DNA from: Pseudomonas sp. MYb327
GTDB lineage: Bacteria > Pseudomonadota > Gammaproteobacteria > Pseudomonadales > Pseudomonadaceae
Direction of reading: 5' to 3'
Assembly (NCBI RefSeq): GCF_040438925.1
Contig: NZ_CP159258.1
Span: 696,001 to 760,000, forward strand
DNA length: 64,000 bases
In this document: positions 36,525 to 46,068 of the stretch, one piece after another
Layout: every line of letters starts with the position of its first letter
Position numbering within the stretch: the stretch's first letter is position 1
Made by a program: the position numbers and the translations under genes
Notes under the pieces: generated by a model
The model's input: only the letters and a program-made list of their open reading frames with translations
What the model was told of the DNA's origin: nothing
The model's database searches: none

Positions 36525-37280
36525 ATGAACTGGACCTGGTTTCATAAGCTCGGCTCACCCAAATGGTTTTACGGCATCAGCGGCAAAATGCTGCCGTGGC
36601 TAAGCATCGCTGCGTTGTTGCTGATCACCGTTGGCGTGGTCTGGGGCCTGGCCTTCGCGCCGCCGGACTATCAGCAGGGCAACAGCTTTCGCATCATTTA
36701 TATCCACGTTCCGGCCGCCATGCTGGCGCAGTCCATCTACGTGATGCTGGCCGTCTGCGGCGTCGTCGGGCTGGTGTGGAAAATGAAACTGGCCGATGTG
36801 GCGCTGCAATGCGCGGCGCCCATCGGGGCCTGGATGACCGCTGTGGCGCTGGTGACTGGCGCGATCTGGGGCAAACCGACCTGGGGCTCGTGGTGGGTCT
36901 GGGATGCCCGACTGACGTCGATGCTGATTCTGCTGTTCCTGTACTTCGGTCTCATTGCATTGGGCAATGCCATCAGCAATCGTGACAGCGCGGCCAAGGC
37001 CTGCGCGGTGCTGGCGATTGTCGGCGTGATCAACATCCCGATCATCAAGTACTCGGTGGAGTGGTGGAACACCCTGCACCAGGGCGCGACTTTTACCCTC
37101 ACCGAAAAACCGGCGATGCCTGCCGAAATGTGGCTGCCATTGCTGCTGACGGCGCTGGGTTTCTACTGTTTCTTCGGCGCGGTGTTGCTGCTGCGCATGC
37201 GCCTTGAAGTGCTCAAGCGTGAAGCGCGGGCAAGCTGGGTGAAAGCGGAAGTGGAAAACAGCCTGGAGGTCGCTCGATGA
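36525..37280 (+). CDS. ccmC: Heme handling protein CcmC
   Basis: Six-helix membrane protein that loads heme onto CcmE. The tryptophan-rich periplasmic WWD signature is visible ([20 protein letters not shown], ~residue 120), with flanking conserved His residues. The ATG at 36525 gives the usual [12 protein letters not shown] (251 residues). An ATG at 36513 with four more residues is possible. It overlaps ccmD. Confidence 0.95.
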   Translation: MNWTWFHKLGSPKWFYGISGKMLPWLSIAALLLITVGVVWGLAFAPPDYQQGNSFRIIYIHVPAAMLAQSIYVMLAVCGVVGLVWKMKLADVALQCAAPIGAWMTAVALVTGAIWGKPTWGSWWVWDARLTSMLILLFLYFGLIALGNAISNRDSAAKACAVLAIVGVINIPIIKYSVEWWNTLHQGATFTLTEKPAMPAEMWLPLLLTALGFYCFFGAVLLLRMRLEVLKREARASWVKAEVENSLEVAR

Positions 37281-37453
37281 GTTTTGCTTCATTCGGCGAC
37301 TTCATCGCCATGGGCCATCACGGCCTGTATGTCTGGTCGGCCTACGGCATCTGCCTGGCGGTGCTGGCCCTCAACGTGGCGGCGCCGATCCTGGCCCGCA
37401 AGCGGTATCTGCAACAAGAGGCGCGTCGTCTGCGCCGGGAGAACGGCAAGTGA
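37277..37453 (+). CDS. ccmD: Heme exporter small protein CcmD
   Basis: 58-residue single-helix protein that helps release holo-CcmE from CcmC and CcmAB. The sequence opens [20 protein letters not shown], then has a membrane helix ([19 protein letters not shown]) and a basic cytosolic tail rich in Arg. It overlaps ccmC (ATGA) and ccmE (GTGA) by four bases each. Confidence 0.93.
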   Translation: MSFASFGDFIAMGHHGLYVWSAYGICLAVLALNVAAPILARKRYLQQEARRLRRENGK

Positions 37454-37905
37454 ATCCCCTGCGTAAAAAGCGTCTTATCATCATTCTGGCGATTCTGGTC
37501 GGGGTCGGCGCTGCCGTCGGCCTGGCCCTGAGCGCCCTGCAGCAAAATATCAATCTGTTTTACACCCCGACCCAGATCGCCAACGGTGACGCGCCGCAAG
37601 ACACACGCATCCGCGCCGGTGGCATGGTCGAGAAGGGTTCGCTGCAGCGTTCCAGCGATTCCCTGGACGTGAAGTTCGTCGTTACCGACTTCAACAAATC
37701 CGTGACCATCACCTATCGCGGCATCCTCCCGGACCTGTTCCGCGAAGGGCAGGGCATCGTCGCCCTGGGCAAGCTCAACGCCGACGGCGTGGTGGTGGCG
37801 GACGAGGTGCTAGCCAAGCACGATGAAAAGTACATGCCACCGGAAGTGACCAAAGCGTTGAAAGACAGTGGTCAATCCGCACCAACACCCGCGAAGGAGG
37901 GTTGA
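37450..37905 (+). CDS. ccmE: Periplasmic heme chaperone CcmE
   Basis: Heme chaperone that binds heme covalently through His and passes it to the CcmFH ligase. The heme-binding motif is visible as [14 protein letters not shown] (His about 125). One N-terminal membrane anchor (~8-29) precedes the beta-barrel OB-fold domain. The start is GTG, overlapping ccmD. 151 residues, normal. Confidence 0.96.
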   Translation: MNPLRKKRLIIILAILVGVGAAVGLALSALQQNINLFYTPTQIANGDAPQDTRIRAGGMVEKGSLQRSSDSLDVKFVVTDFNKSVTITYRGILPDLFREGQGIVALGKLNADGVVVADEVLAKHDEKYMPPEVTKALKDSGQSAPTPAKEG

Positions 37906-37908
37906 TCC

Positions 37909-39897
37909 ATGACTTCCGGCATCTTTATTCCTGAGTTGGGCCATTTGGCGATGATCCTGGCGCTGTGTTTTGCGCTGGTACAAGCCGTGGTGCCGTTGCT
38001 CGGTGCCTGGCGCGGCGACCGCTTGTGGATGAGCCTGGCGCAACCGGCCGCGTGGGGCCAGTTCACCTTCCTGCTGTTCGCCTTCGGCTGCCTGACCTAC
38101 GCCTTCATGGCCGACGATTTCTCTGTCGCTTATGTGGCCAACAACTCCAACAGCGCCTTGCCGTGGTACTACAAGTTCAGCGCCGTGTGGGGCGCGCACG
38201 AAGGTTCGTTGCTGCTGTGGGCCTTGATCCTCGGCGGCTGGACCTTTGCGGTGTCGGTGTTCTCCCGACAATTGCCGCAAGTGATGCTGGCGCGGGTGCT
38301 GGCGGTGATGGGCATGATCAGCACCGGTTTCCTGCTGTTCCTGATCCTCACGTCGAACCCGTTCAAACGCATCCTGCCGCAAGTGCCCAGTGATGGCGCC
38401 GACCTCAATCCGCTGCTGCAAGACATCGGCCTGATCGTGCATCCGCCGATGCTGTACATGGGCTACGTCGGTTTCTCGGTGGCGTTCGCGTTTGCCATCG
38501 CCGCGTTGATGGGCGGTCGCCTTGATGCGGCTTGGGCACGTTGGTCGCGTCCGTGGACCATCGTCGCCTGGGCGTTCCTCGGTATCGGCATCACCCTCGG
38601 TTCTTGGTGGGCCTACTACGAACTCGGCTGGGGCGGCTGGTGGTTCTGGGACCCGGTGGAAAACGCCTCGTTCATGCCGTGGCTGGTGGGCACCGCGTTG
38701 ATTCACTCGTTGGCGGTCACGGAAAAACGTGGCGTGTTCAAGAGCTGGACCGTGTTGCTGGCCATCGCCGCGTTTTCGTTGAGTTTGCTGGGGACCTTCC
38801 TCGTACGTTCCGGCGTGCTGACCTCGGTGCATGCCTTTGCGTCCGACCCCGAGCGCGGTGTGTTCATCCTGATTTTCCTGCTGTTTGTGGTCGGCGGTTC
38901 GCTGACGCTGTTCGCGCTGCGCGCACCGGTGGTCAAGAGCCAGGTCGGCTTTAACCTCTGGTCCCGGGAAACCCTGCTGCTGGGCAACAACCTAGTGCTT
39001 GTGGTGGCGGCTTCGATGATCTTGCTCGGCACTTTGTACCCGTTGATTCTCGATGCAATGACCGGCGCAAAGCTGTCGGTCGGCCCGCCGTACTTCAACG
39101 CGCTGTTCATTCCGTTGATGGCATTGCTGATGATGGTGATGGCAGTCGGCGTCATCGTGCGCTGGAAAGACACGCCGGTGAAATGGCTGCTGAGCATGCT
39201 GACCCCGGTGCTGCTCGGCAGCGCCGCGCTGGCGGTGGTGGCCGGTGTCGCGTACGGCGATTTCAACTGGGCGGTGCTGGCGACTTTCATGCTGGCGGCC
39301 TGGGTGTTGCTGGCCGGTGTGCGTGACATTTTCGACAAGACTCGCCACAAAGGCCTGATCAAAGGTTTGCCGACCCTGACCCGCAGCTATTGGGGCATGC
39401 AGGTGGCGCACCTGGGCATCGCGGTTTGCGCACTCGGCGTGGTGCTGTCGAGCCAGAACAGCGCCGAGCGCGACTTGCGCCTGTCGCCGGGCGAATCCAT
39501 GGCCCTGGGCGGTTATCAGTTCATCTTCGAAGGCGCCAAGCACTTCGAAGGCCCGAACTTCACCTCCGACAAGGGCACCGTGCGAGTGATCCGCGACGGC
39601 AAGGAAGTCAGCGTGCTGCACCCTGAAAAACGTCTGTACACCGTGCAGAACTCGGTGATGACCGAAGCCGGGATCGACGCCGGTTTCACCCGTGATCTCT
39701 ATGTCGCCCTCGGCGAGCCGTTGGGCGATGGCGCCTGGGCTGTGCGCGTTCATGTGAAGCCGTTCGTGCGCTGGATCTGGTTCGGCGGGTTGCTCACCGG
39801 TCTGGGCGGGTTGCTGGCGGCATTGGATGGCCGTTATCGGGTCAAGGTGAAAAGCCGCGTGCGTGAGGCACTGGGCATGTCTGGAGCGACTGCATGA
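37909..39897 (+). CDS. ccmF: Cytochrome c heme ligase subunit CcmF
   Basis: Large membrane protein (662 residues, about 14-15 helices) that reduces heme and attaches it to apocytochrome c with CcmH and CcmI. The WWD domain is clear (GWGGWWFWDPVENASFMPW, ~residue 240), with conserved flanking His. The end overlaps dsbE by four bases. Confidence 0.97.
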   Translation: MTSGIFIPELGHLAMILALCFALVQAVVPLLGAWRGDRLWMSLAQPAAWGQFTFLLFAFGCLTYAFMADDFSVAYVANNSNSALPWYYKFSAVWGAHEGSLLLWALILGGWTFAVSVFSRQLPQVMLARVLAVMGMISTGFLLFLILTSNPFKRILPQVPSDGADLNPLLQDIGLIVHPPMLYMGYVGFSVAFAFAIAALMGGRLDAAWARWSRPWTIVAWAFLGIGITLGSWWAYYELGWGGWWFWDPVENASFMPWLVGTALIHSLAVTEKRGVFKSWTVLLAIAAFSLSLLGTFLVRSGVLTSVHAFASDPERGVFILIFLLFVVGGSLTLFALRAPVVKSQVGFNLWSRETLLLGNNLVLVVAASMILLGTLYPLILDAMTGAKLSVGPPYFNALFIPLMALLMMVMAVGVIVRWKDTPVKWLLSMLTPVLLGSAALAVVAGVAYGDFNWAVLATFMLAAWVLLAGVRDIFDKTRHKGLIKGLPTLTRSYWGMQVAHLGIAVCALGVVLSSQNSAERDLRLSPGESMALGGYQFIFEGAKHFEGPNFTSDKGTVRVIRDGKEVSVLHPEKRLYTVQNSVMTEAGIDAGFTRDLYVALGEPLGDGAWAVRVHVKPFVRWIWFGGLLTGLGGLLAALDGRYRVKVKSRVREALGMSGATA

Positions 39898-40430
39898 GAC
39901 GTTGGTTGATGCTGCTGCCACTGGCGATTTTTCTGGTGGTCGCTGTTTTCCTTTACCGGGGCCTGTACCTGGACCCGGCCGAGTTGCCCTCGGCAATGAT
40001 CGGCAAACCGTTCCCGGAATTTTCCCTGCCGGCAGTGCAGGGCGACAAGACCCTGACCCGCGCTGATATCGTCGGCAAACCGGCGCTGGTTAACGTCTGG
40101 GGTACGTGGTGCATTTCCTGCCGGGTCGAGCACCCGGTGTTGAACAAACTGGCCGAGAAGGGCGTGGTGATTTACGGCATCAACTACAAGGACATCAACG
40201 CCGATGCCTTGAAGTGGCTGGCGGAATTCCACAACCCGTATCAACTGGACATCCGTGACGATGCCGGCACCCTGGGCCTGAACCTCGGTGTGTACGGTGC
40301 GCCGGAAACCTTCTTCATCGACGCCAAGGGCATCATCCGCGACAAGTTCGTTGGTGTAATCGACGAGCAAGTCTGGCGTGAAAAACTGGCGGCCAAGTAT
40401 CAGGCGCTGGTCGACGAGGCCAAGCCATGA
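39894..40430 (+). CDS. dsbE: Thiol:disulfide interchange protein CcmG/DsbE
   Basis: Membrane-tethered thioredoxin-like protein that keeps apocytochrome c cysteines reduced. An N-terminal signal-anchor helix (~5-22) precedes the thioredoxin fold with active site WGTWCISCRVEHP (WCxxC, ~75). The 178-residue length is normal. It overlaps ccmF and ccmH. Confidence 0.96.
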   Translation: MRRWLMLLPLAIFLVVAVFLYRGLYLDPAELPSAMIGKPFPEFSLPAVQGDKTLTRADIVGKPALVNVWGTWCISCRVEHPVLNKLAEKGVVIYGINYKDINADALKWLAEFHNPYQLDIRDDAGTLGLNLGVYGAPETFFIDAKGIIRDKFVGVIDEQVWREKLAAKYQALVDEAKP

Positions 40431-40897
40431 AGCGCTGGATCGCCGCTGTTGTCCTGGGACTGAGCATGGCTGGCGTGGCTCACGCGGCCATCGACACCTA
40501 CGAGTTCGCCAAGGAGGGCGATCGCGAGCGTTTTCGCGAGCTGACCAAAGAACTGCGTTGCCCCAAGTGCCAGAACCAGGACATCGCCGATTCCAACGCA
40601 CCGATTGCTGCCGACCTGCGTAAGGAGATTTTCCGCATGTTGGGCGAGGGCAAGGACAACCAGCAGATCATCGACTTCATGGTGGATCGCTACGGTGATT
40701 TCGTCCGCTACAAACCCGCTCTGAACGCCAAAACCGCGTTGCTCTGGTTCGGTCCTGCCGGGCTGCTGTTAGGCGGTGTTGTGGTCATCGCGGTGATCGT
40801 CCGCCGTCGACGCGCGCAACGCACCGACACCCCGGGCTCGCTTTCTGCCGAGGAGCGCGAGCGCCTCGACCAACTGTTGGATAAAAACCAAGAATGA
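40427..40897 (+). CDS. ccmH: Apocytochrome c reductase CcmH
   Basis: Periplasmic thiol reductase of the heme ligase complex. It has a signal peptide (~1-20, cleavage near AHAAID), the RCPKCQNQ motif ([16 protein letters not shown], ~45) and a C-terminal membrane helix (~103-125). The 156 residues correspond to the N-terminal half of E. coli CcmH; the second half is encoded separately as ccmI. Confidence 0.96.
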   Translation: MKRWIAAVVLGLSMAGVAHAAIDTYEFAKEGDRERFRELTKELRCPKCQNQDIADSNAPIAADLRKEIFRMLGEGKDNQQIIDFMVDRYGDFVRYKPALNAKTALLWFGPAGLLLGGVVVIAVIVRRRRAQRTDTPGSLSAEERERLDQLLDKNQE

Positions 40898-42096
40898 TTG
40901 ATTTCTGGCTCGCTGCAGGTCTGCTGCTACTGGTTGCCCTGAGTTTTCTGTTGATCCCCATTCTGCGTAGCCGTTGCGCCCAGCTCGAAGAGGATCGTAC
41001 TGCCCTGAACGTGGCTCTGTATCAGGAGCGCGTGGCCGAGTTGCAGGTTCAGCGCGAAGAAGGCGTTCTCGATGCCGCGCAGATGGATGCCGGTCGGGCC
41101 GAAGCCGCCCGCGAATTGCTCGCCGACACCGAAGGCGTTGCCGCGCCACGGGTGTCGCGCCTGGGCAAACCGGCACCGTTGCTGGCCGCAGTTCTGGTGC
41201 CGGTGCTGGGTTTGGCGTTGTACCTGCATTTCGGGGCCAGCGACAAAGTCGAACTGACCCGGGAATTCTCCCAGGCGCCGCAGTCGATGGAAGAAATGAC
41301 CCGGCGTCTGGAGCGCGCGGTCGCGGCGCAGCCGGACTCCGCTGAGGCGCTGTACTTCCTCGGTCGCACCTACATGACCCAGGATCGTCCTGCCGATGCG
41401 GCGAAGATCTTCGAGCGCACCGTGAATCTGGCCGGTCGTCAGCCGGAACTGCTCGGCCAATGGGCACAGGCCCAGTATTTCGCCGATGGCAAGAAGTGGT
41501 CGGACAAGGTTCAGGCCCTGACTGACGAAGCGCTGAAAGCCGATCCTAAAGAAGTCACCAGCCTTGGCCTGCTGGGTATTGCTGCCTTCGAAGCTCAGCG
41601 TTATCAGCAAGCGATCGACTACTGGAATCGCCTGCTGGAGCAACTGCCGCCCGAGGACCAATCCCGTGTCGCGCTGCAGGGCGGCATTGCCCGCGCCACC
41701 GAGAAACTGGTGGACAGCGGTGGCAAAGTGGCCGCGGCACCGGTGACCAAACCGGCGGCGCTGCTCAAGGTCCGGGTGGATCTGGCGGCCGATTTGAAAG
41801 CCAAGGTCCAGCCGGGCGACAGCGTGTTCATCTTCGCCCGCGCCACCTCCGGCCCACCCGCGCCGCTGGCGGCCAAACGCCTGACCGTGGCTGACTTGCC
41901 GGCGACGGTTGAACTGGGCGATGCCGACGCAATGATGCCGCAGTTGAAACTGTCGAACTTCCCTGAAGTCCAACTGGTTGCGCGCATCTCCCGCGCCGGC
42001 CAACCGACGGCGGGCGAGTGGATCGGTCGCAGCCAACCCTTGGCCAGCAGCACCACCGCGCCGCAAACACTGACCATCGACAGCCCGGATAAATAA
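40894..42096 (+). CDS. ccmI: Cytochrome c biogenesis protein CcmI (TPR)
   Basis: Apocytochrome c chaperone. Two N-terminal membrane helices (~3-20 and ~93-110) flank a cytosolic loop. The periplasmic part holds TPR repeats (~125-260, [20 protein letters not shown]) and a beta-rich C-terminal domain. 400 residues. Also named CycH. It overlaps ccmH by four bases. Confidence 0.94.
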   Translation: MIDFWLAAGLLLLVALSFLLIPILRSRCAQLEEDRTALNVALYQERVAELQVQREEGVLDAAQMDAGRAEAARELLADTEGVAAPRVSRLGKPAPLLAAVLVPVLGLALYLHFGASDKVELTREFSQAPQSMEEMTRRLERAVAAQPDSAEALYFLGRTYMTQDRPADAAKIFERTVNLAGRQPELLGQWAQAQYFADGKKWSDKVQALTDEALKADPKEVTSLGLLGIAAFEAQRYQQAIDYWNRLLEQLPPEDQSRVALQGGIARATEKLVDSGGKVAAAPVTKPAALLKVRVDLAADLKAKVQPGDSVFIFARATSGPPAPLAAKRLTVADLPATVELGDADAMMPQLKLSNFPEVQLVARISRAGQPTAGEWIGRSQPLASSTTAPQTLTIDSPDK

Positions 42097-42110
42097 CAGG
42101 AAACGCCACT

Positions 42111-42518
42111 ATGACCTCCATCGCTCGTATCACCCTGCTCAGCGTTGTTTTGGGGCTGAGCGCTTGTGCGGTCCAACGGCCTCCCGAGCAGCAAACTCCG
42201 CCACCGATTCCGCCGTCGCAGCCGAGCACCAAACCAGCGCCTTCGACGGTACCGAGCAAACCGACTACTCCGACCAAACCCGCTAAACCGTTGCCTCGCA
42301 CTTCCGCGAGTTTTGCGCCGCCGCCGGGAGGGAATAGTCACTGGGATGCGAAGTTGGGTGTGTATGTGCTGGATGACCAGCCGAACACGTTCTATCGCCA
42401 GCGCACGTATTACCGTTGGGATAATGGCTGGAGCCGGTCGATCAGTCCGAAAGGGCCGTGGGAAGAGACGGATATCCACGGAGTGCCGGGTGGATTGGGA
42501 CGGCAGTTCGGGCAGTGA
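42111..42518 (+). CDS. Proline-rich lipoprotein of unknown function
   Basis: 135-residue predicted lipoprotein. The signal peptide ends in the lipobox LSAC (Cys about 19), followed by a Pro/Thr/Lys-rich stretch (~23-65) and a small C-terminal domain with aromatic residues (FYRQRTYYRWDNGWSRSI). It starts 14 bases after ccmI and is followed by a terminator, so it is probably the last gene of the ccm transcript. I do not recognise its function. Confidence 0.8.
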   Translation: MTSIARITLLSVVLGLSACAVQRPPEQQTPPPIPPSQPSTKPAPSTVPSKPTTPTKPAKPLPRTSASFAPPPGGNSHWDAKLGVYVLDDQPNTFYRQRTYYRWDNGWSRSISPKGPWEETDIHGVPGGLGRQFGQ

Positions 42519-42521
42519 TGC

Positions 42522-42551
42522 AAAAGGCGACCTTCGGGGTCGCCTTTTTTG
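42522..42551 (+). terminator. Rho-independent terminator after the ccm operon
   Basis: AAGGCGACC, a loop of about TTCGG and GGTCGCCTT form a GC-rich stem that runs into TTTTTT. It is directly downstream of the lipoprotein gene. Confidence 0.9.
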
Positions 42552-42576
42552 TGCGTGCGAAAAAATGTCGGGCTCG

Positions 42577-42724
42577 CCTGTAGGAGCTGGCTATAGCCGA
42601 CCGGGTACTTGGACGGAGTGCATATCCATTTCTGCGGTAACGGCGGCTTAAGGTTCCGCCCTTACGGCGACTCACTTTTTTCAAACCGGTACGTGTCAAG
42701 GTACCTGTCGCCTTGCTCCTACAG
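42577..42724. repeat. Composite dispersed repeat inside split REP ends
   Basis: The segment starts CCTGTAGGAGCTGGCT and ends TTGCTCCTACAG, which are the two outer ends of a REP pair. Between them lies a non-REP sequence with an internal hairpin, GTAACGGCGGCTTAAGGTTC followed by CGCCCTTACGGCGACTCACT. From memory, very similar sequence recurs in many fluorescens-group genomes; this was not searched. Confidence 0.6.
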
Positions 42725-42836
42725 TTGTTAGCCCGTTACGCCCTTAATCTCAGGGCGTTCTGGGTTTAGATACACGGCATCTGCCAGCCATGGCGGCCTG
42801 ACAGCCGACCAGATTTTCATGTATCTCCCCCAACCT

Positions 42837-42928
42837 CTGTAGGAGCTGGCTTGCCAGCGATAGCGGTGTGTCAGTCGACGCATTGAACGCCTGGACGGCC
42901 GTCATCGCTGACAGGCCAGCTCCTACAG
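42837..42928. repeat. REP pair
   Basis: The left unit CTGTAGGAGCTGGCTTGCCAG and the right unit ending AGGCCAGCTCCTACAG are inverted, about 40 bases apart. Confidence 0.88.
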
Positions 42929-42971
42929 AGGAACGCGTATATCAGGAGGAAATTGCTCGGCTTTAAGGCCG

Positions 42972-42998
42972 CCATCGCTGGCAGGCCGGATCCTACAG
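42972..42998. repeat. Single degenerate REP unit
   Basis: CCATCGCTGGCAGGCCGGATCCTACAG is a single right-hand unit with two or three changes from the local consensus. Confidence 0.7.
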
Positions 42999-43060
42999 GG
43001 ATCTCAGGTGATGAAAGGGCTGCGCAAACAAAGACCAACTGGGCGACTGACCCGCTCAAC

Positions 43061-43078
43061 CTTTCACAAAACCTTCAT
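43061..43078 (+). promoter_or_regulatory. Probable Pho box upstream of phnC
   Basis: CTTTCAC-AAAA-CCTTCAT has two 7-base direct repeats separated by four A/T bases, as in PhoB sites (CTGTCAT-N4-CTGTCAT). It lies 113 bases upstream of phnC and fits the phosphate-starvation control of C-P lyase operons. Confidence 0.65.
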
Positions 43079-43191
43079 CAAATAGTTAATCCAGCGACAT
43101 GTGCGAGTCATAGGGCTGACATGCCCGGTGCCTAAAGTCTGTTGAACTCAAATACAGCCACGGACGGCTGTTCAACCAGACAGAGAAGCCC

Positions 43192-44025
43192 ATGAACGCA
43201 GCTATCCATGTCGATCACCTGAACAAGACCTTTGCGCGTAAAACCGCACTGGTCGACCTCGACCTGACCATCGCGGCCGGTGAGATGGTCGCGCTGATCG
43301 GCGCGTCCGGCTCAGGCAAATCCACCTTGTTGCGCCACCTCGCGGGCTTGGCCTGTTGCGATAAAAACAACGGCGGCAGCGTCAAGGTGCTGGGGCGGGA
43401 AGTGCAGGCGAGCGGGCGGCTCAATGGCAAGGTGCGGCGCCTGCGCGCCGACATCGGCTACATCTTTCAGCAGTTCAACCTGGTCAATCGCCTGAGCGTG
43501 CTCGACAACGTGCTGCTCGGTTGCCTGGGCCGCATGCCGCGCTGGCGTGGCAATTTGAGCTTGTTCAATGCCGAAGAAAAACAATTCGCCATGCAGTCTC
43601 TGGACCGCGTCGGCCTGGCTGATCTGGCGGCGCAGCGCGCTTCGACCCTGTCCGGCGGACAGCAGCAACGCGTGGCGATTGCCCGCGCCTTGACCCAGCG
43701 TGCCGAGGTGATTCTGGCGGATGAGCCGATCGCCTCCCTCGACCCGGAATCGGCGCGCAAGGTCATGGAAATCCTCGCCGACATCAACCGCCGCGACGGC
43801 AAGACCGTGGTGGTGACCCTGCATCAAGTCGATTACGCCACCCGCTATTGCCCGCGCGCCGTGGCGCTCAAGGGCGGGCGTATCCATTTCGATGGCCGCG
43901 CCGCCGAGCTCAGCGGGCAGTTCCTCAACGATTTGTATGGTGCCGACATCGACACCAGCCTGATGTGTTCCGACCAGCTTCGCCCGGTCGAAACCACGCC
44001 ACGGCTGGTGATGGCGCGCGCGTGA
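43192..44025 (+). CDS. phnC: Phosphonate ABC transporter ATP-binding protein PhnC
   Basis: Cytosolic ATPase of the PhnCDE phosphonate importer. Walker [10 protein letters not shown] (~37), signature [15 protein letters not shown] (~150) and Walker [16 protein letters not shown] are present in 277 residues. First gene of the phn cluster, with a Pho box upstream. phnD follows after 44 bases. Confidence 0.95.
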   Translation: MNAAIHVDHLNKTFARKTALVDLDLTIAAGEMVALIGASGSGKSTLLRHLAGLACCDKNNGGSVKVLGREVQASGRLNGKVRRLRADIGYIFQQFNLVNRLSVLDNVLLGCLGRMPRWRGNLSLFNAEEKQFAMQSLDRVGLADLAAQRASTLSGGQQQRVAIARALTQRAEVILADEPIASLDPESARKVMEILADINRRDGKTVVVTLHQVDYATRYCPRAVALKGGRIHFDGRAAELSGQFLNDLYGADIDTSLMCSDQLRPVETTPRLVMARA

Positions 44026-44069
44026 TAACTCTCGAATTCCCCAACCGTTCACCCTCAGGAAGCCTTTCC

Positions 44070-45080
44070 ATGTTGAACCGTATCGGTCGCGTTTTTGCTG
44101 GTGCAGCACTGCTCGCCAGTTGCGTCATGGGCACCGCCCAGGCTGAAGAAAAAGCCATCAACTTCGGCATCATGTCCACCGAGTCCTCGCAGAATCTCAA
44201 GAGCATCTGGCAGCCGTTTCTGGATGACATGCAAAAGCAGACCGGCCTGAAGATCAACGCCACGTTTGCCTCCGACTATGCCGGCCTGATCCAGGGCATG
44301 CGCTTCAACAAGGTCGATGTCGCGTGGCTCGGCAACAAGGCGGCGATCGAAGCGGTGGATCGTTCCAACGGCGAAATTTTCGCCCAGACTGCTGCCGCCA
44401 GCGGCGCTGCCGGTTACTGGAGCGTGTTGATCGCGCGCAAGGACAGCCCGATCAACTCCGTTGAAGACATGCTGAAAAACGCCAAGAACCTGACCTTCGG
44501 CAACGGCGACCCGAACTCCACCTCGGGCTATCTGGTGCCGGGCTATTACGTGTTCGCCAAGAACCACGTCGATGCCGCCACTGCGTTCAAGCGCACCCTC
44601 AACTCCAGTCATGAGGTCAACGCGTTGAGCGTGGCCAAGGGCCAACTGGACGTGGCGACCTTCAACACCGAAAGCTGGGATCGCCTGGAAGTGACCCAGC
44701 CGGATAAAGCTGCGCTGCTGAAAGTGATCTGGAAGTCGCCGCTGATCCCCGCCGACCCGCTGGTGTGGAGCAAGGCCTTGAGCGACAGCGAGAAGCAGAA
44801 AATCCGCGATTTCATCTTCAGCTACGGCGACACCGATTCCGAGAAAGCCGTGCTCGCCGGCATGCAGTTAGGCAAGTTCCTGAAGTCCAGCGACGACCAG
44901 TTGTTGCCGATCCGTCAGCTTGAGCTGTTCAAGCAACGCACCACGATCAACGCCGACACCAAGCTTGAAGCGGCGGACAAGGCCAAGAAACTGGCCGACA
45001 TCGATGCCGAGCTGGCCAAGCTGCAAGAGCGCATCAGTTTGCTTGAGAAGAGCGAAAAGAAGACCGCCAACGCCGGTTGA
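44070..45080 (+). CDS. phnD: Phosphonate-binding periplasmic protein PhnD
   Basis: Periplasmic substrate-binding protein for alkylphosphonates. A signal peptide (~1-26, cleavage after GTAQAEE) precedes a type-II binding fold with the family region FGIMSTESSQNLKSIWQPF. The ATG at 44070 (preceded by CAGGAAGCC) gives 336 residues; an open frame through phnC is rejected. A short coiled helix ends the protein. A REP pair separates it from phnE. Confidence 0.95.
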   Translation: MLNRIGRVFAGAALLASCVMGTAQAEEKAINFGIMSTESSQNLKSIWQPFLDDMQKQTGLKINATFASDYAGLIQGMRFNKVDVAWLGNKAAIEAVDRSNGEIFAQTAAASGAAGYWSVLIARKDSPINSVEDMLKNAKNLTFGNGDPNSTSGYLVPGYYVFAKNHVDAATAFKRTLNSSHEVNALSVAKGQLDVATFNTESWDRLEVTQPDKAALLKVIWKSPLIPADPLVWSKALSDSEKQKIRDFIFSYGDTDSEKAVLAGMQLGKFLKSSDDQLLPIRQLELFKQRTTINADTKLEAADKAKKLADIDAELAKLQERISLLEKSEKKTANAG

Positions 45081-45095
45081 TCCATGCCGCAGTAA

Positions 45096-45187
45096 CTGTA
45101 GGAGCAAGCTTGCTCGCGATGACTGAGTGTCAGTCGACATTGATGCAGCCTGTCACGCCGCCATCGCGAGCAAGCTTGCTCCTACAG
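45096..45187. repeat. REP pair between phnD and phnE
   Basis: CTGTAGGAGCAAGCTTGCTCGCGAT and its complement ATCGCGAGCAAGCTTGCTCCTACAG form an almost perfect inverted pair around about 42 bases. It lies inside the transporter operon. Confidence 0.92.
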
Positions 45188-45248
45188 GGTTTTGTATCCG
45201 CCATGACGATGTGCATCGCTTCTTCGAACGCTTCTTAAGAGAAACCTC

Positions 45249-46031
45249 ATGACCACTCTCCACGCTGAAGCCGTCGGCAAACAATCCTGGCCGCGATACG
45301 CCGGTTGGGGCCTGTTCCTGGTCTTGCTGGCCTGGGCCTGGCACGGCGCCGAAATGAATCCGATGGCGCTCTACCGCGATTCGGGAAACATGGCGACCTT
45401 CGCTGCCGATTTCTTCCCGCCGGACTTCCATGAATGGCGCTCGTACCTCAAGGAAATGATCGTCACTTTACAAATCGCCCTGTGGGGCACGGTGCTGGCC
45501 ATTGTCTGCTCGGTGCCGCTGGGCATTCTCTGCTCGGAAAACATCACCCCTTGGTGGATTCACCAACCACTGCGCCGGGTGATGGACGCGTTCCGTTCGA
45601 TCAACGAAATGGTCTTCGCCATGTTGTTCGTGGTGGCAGTCGGCCTGGGTCCGTTCGCCGGGGTACTGGCGCTGTGGATCAGCACCACCGGCGTGCTCGC
45701 CAAGCTGTTCGCCGAAGCGGTCGAGGCGATTGATCCAGGTCCGGTCGAAGGCGTTCGCGCCACCGGCGCCAGTGCCTTGCAAGAAGTGATCTACGGCGTG
45801 ATCCCGCAAGTGATGCCGTTGTGGGTTTCGTACGCGCTGTACCGCTTCGAGGCCAATGTGCGCTCGGCAACGGTGGTGGGAATGGTCGGTGCCGGCGGGA
45901 TCGGCGTGATCCTGTGGGAAAACATCCGCGCTTTCCAGTTCGTACAGACCTGCGCCGTGCTGCTGGTGATCATCGTCGTCGTCAGCCTGATCGACATCCT
46001 CTCGCAACGCCTGCGCAAGCGGTTCATCTGA
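45249..46031 (+). CDS. phnE: Phosphonate ABC transporter permease PhnE
   Basis: Inner-membrane permease of PhnCDE, 260 residues with about six helices. The EAA-type loop that contacts PhnC is visible ([20 protein letters not shown]). A single permease gene is usual for phn systems. A terminator-like hairpin follows its stop. Confidence 0.94.
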   Translation: MTTLHAEAVGKQSWPRYAGWGLFLVLLAWAWHGAEMNPMALYRDSGNMATFAADFFPPDFHEWRSYLKEMIVTLQIALWGTVLAIVCSVPLGILCSENITPWWIHQPLRRVMDAFRSINEMVFAMLFVVAVGLGPFAGVLALWISTTGVLAKLFAEAVEAIDPGPVEGVRATGASALQEVIYGVIPQVMPLWVSYALYRFEANVRSATVVGMVGAGGIGVILWENIRAFQFVQTCAVLLVIIVVVSLIDILSQRLRKRFI

Positions 46032-46042
46032 TTTTCGGAGGG

Positions 46043-46063
46043 GTGCCCACGGGCGCTTTTTTT
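46043..46063 (+). terminator. Short terminator-like hairpin between phnE and phnF
   Basis: GTGCC-CACG-GGCGC forms a 5-bp stem (one G-U) followed by seven T residues, just upstream of the phnF ATG at 46069. It is short for a strong terminator and may attenuate read-through. Confidence 0.45.
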
Positions 46064-46068
46064 AAAGC

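Larger units (their letters stand above)
42552..43191. other. Repeat-rich intergenic spacer, ccm to phn
   Basis: About 640 bases without a supported gene. It holds a composite dispersed repeat (42577-42724), a REP pair (42837-42928), a single REP unit (42972-42998) and the probable Pho box of phnC (43061-43078). Short frames inside it look like chance. Confidence 0.8.
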
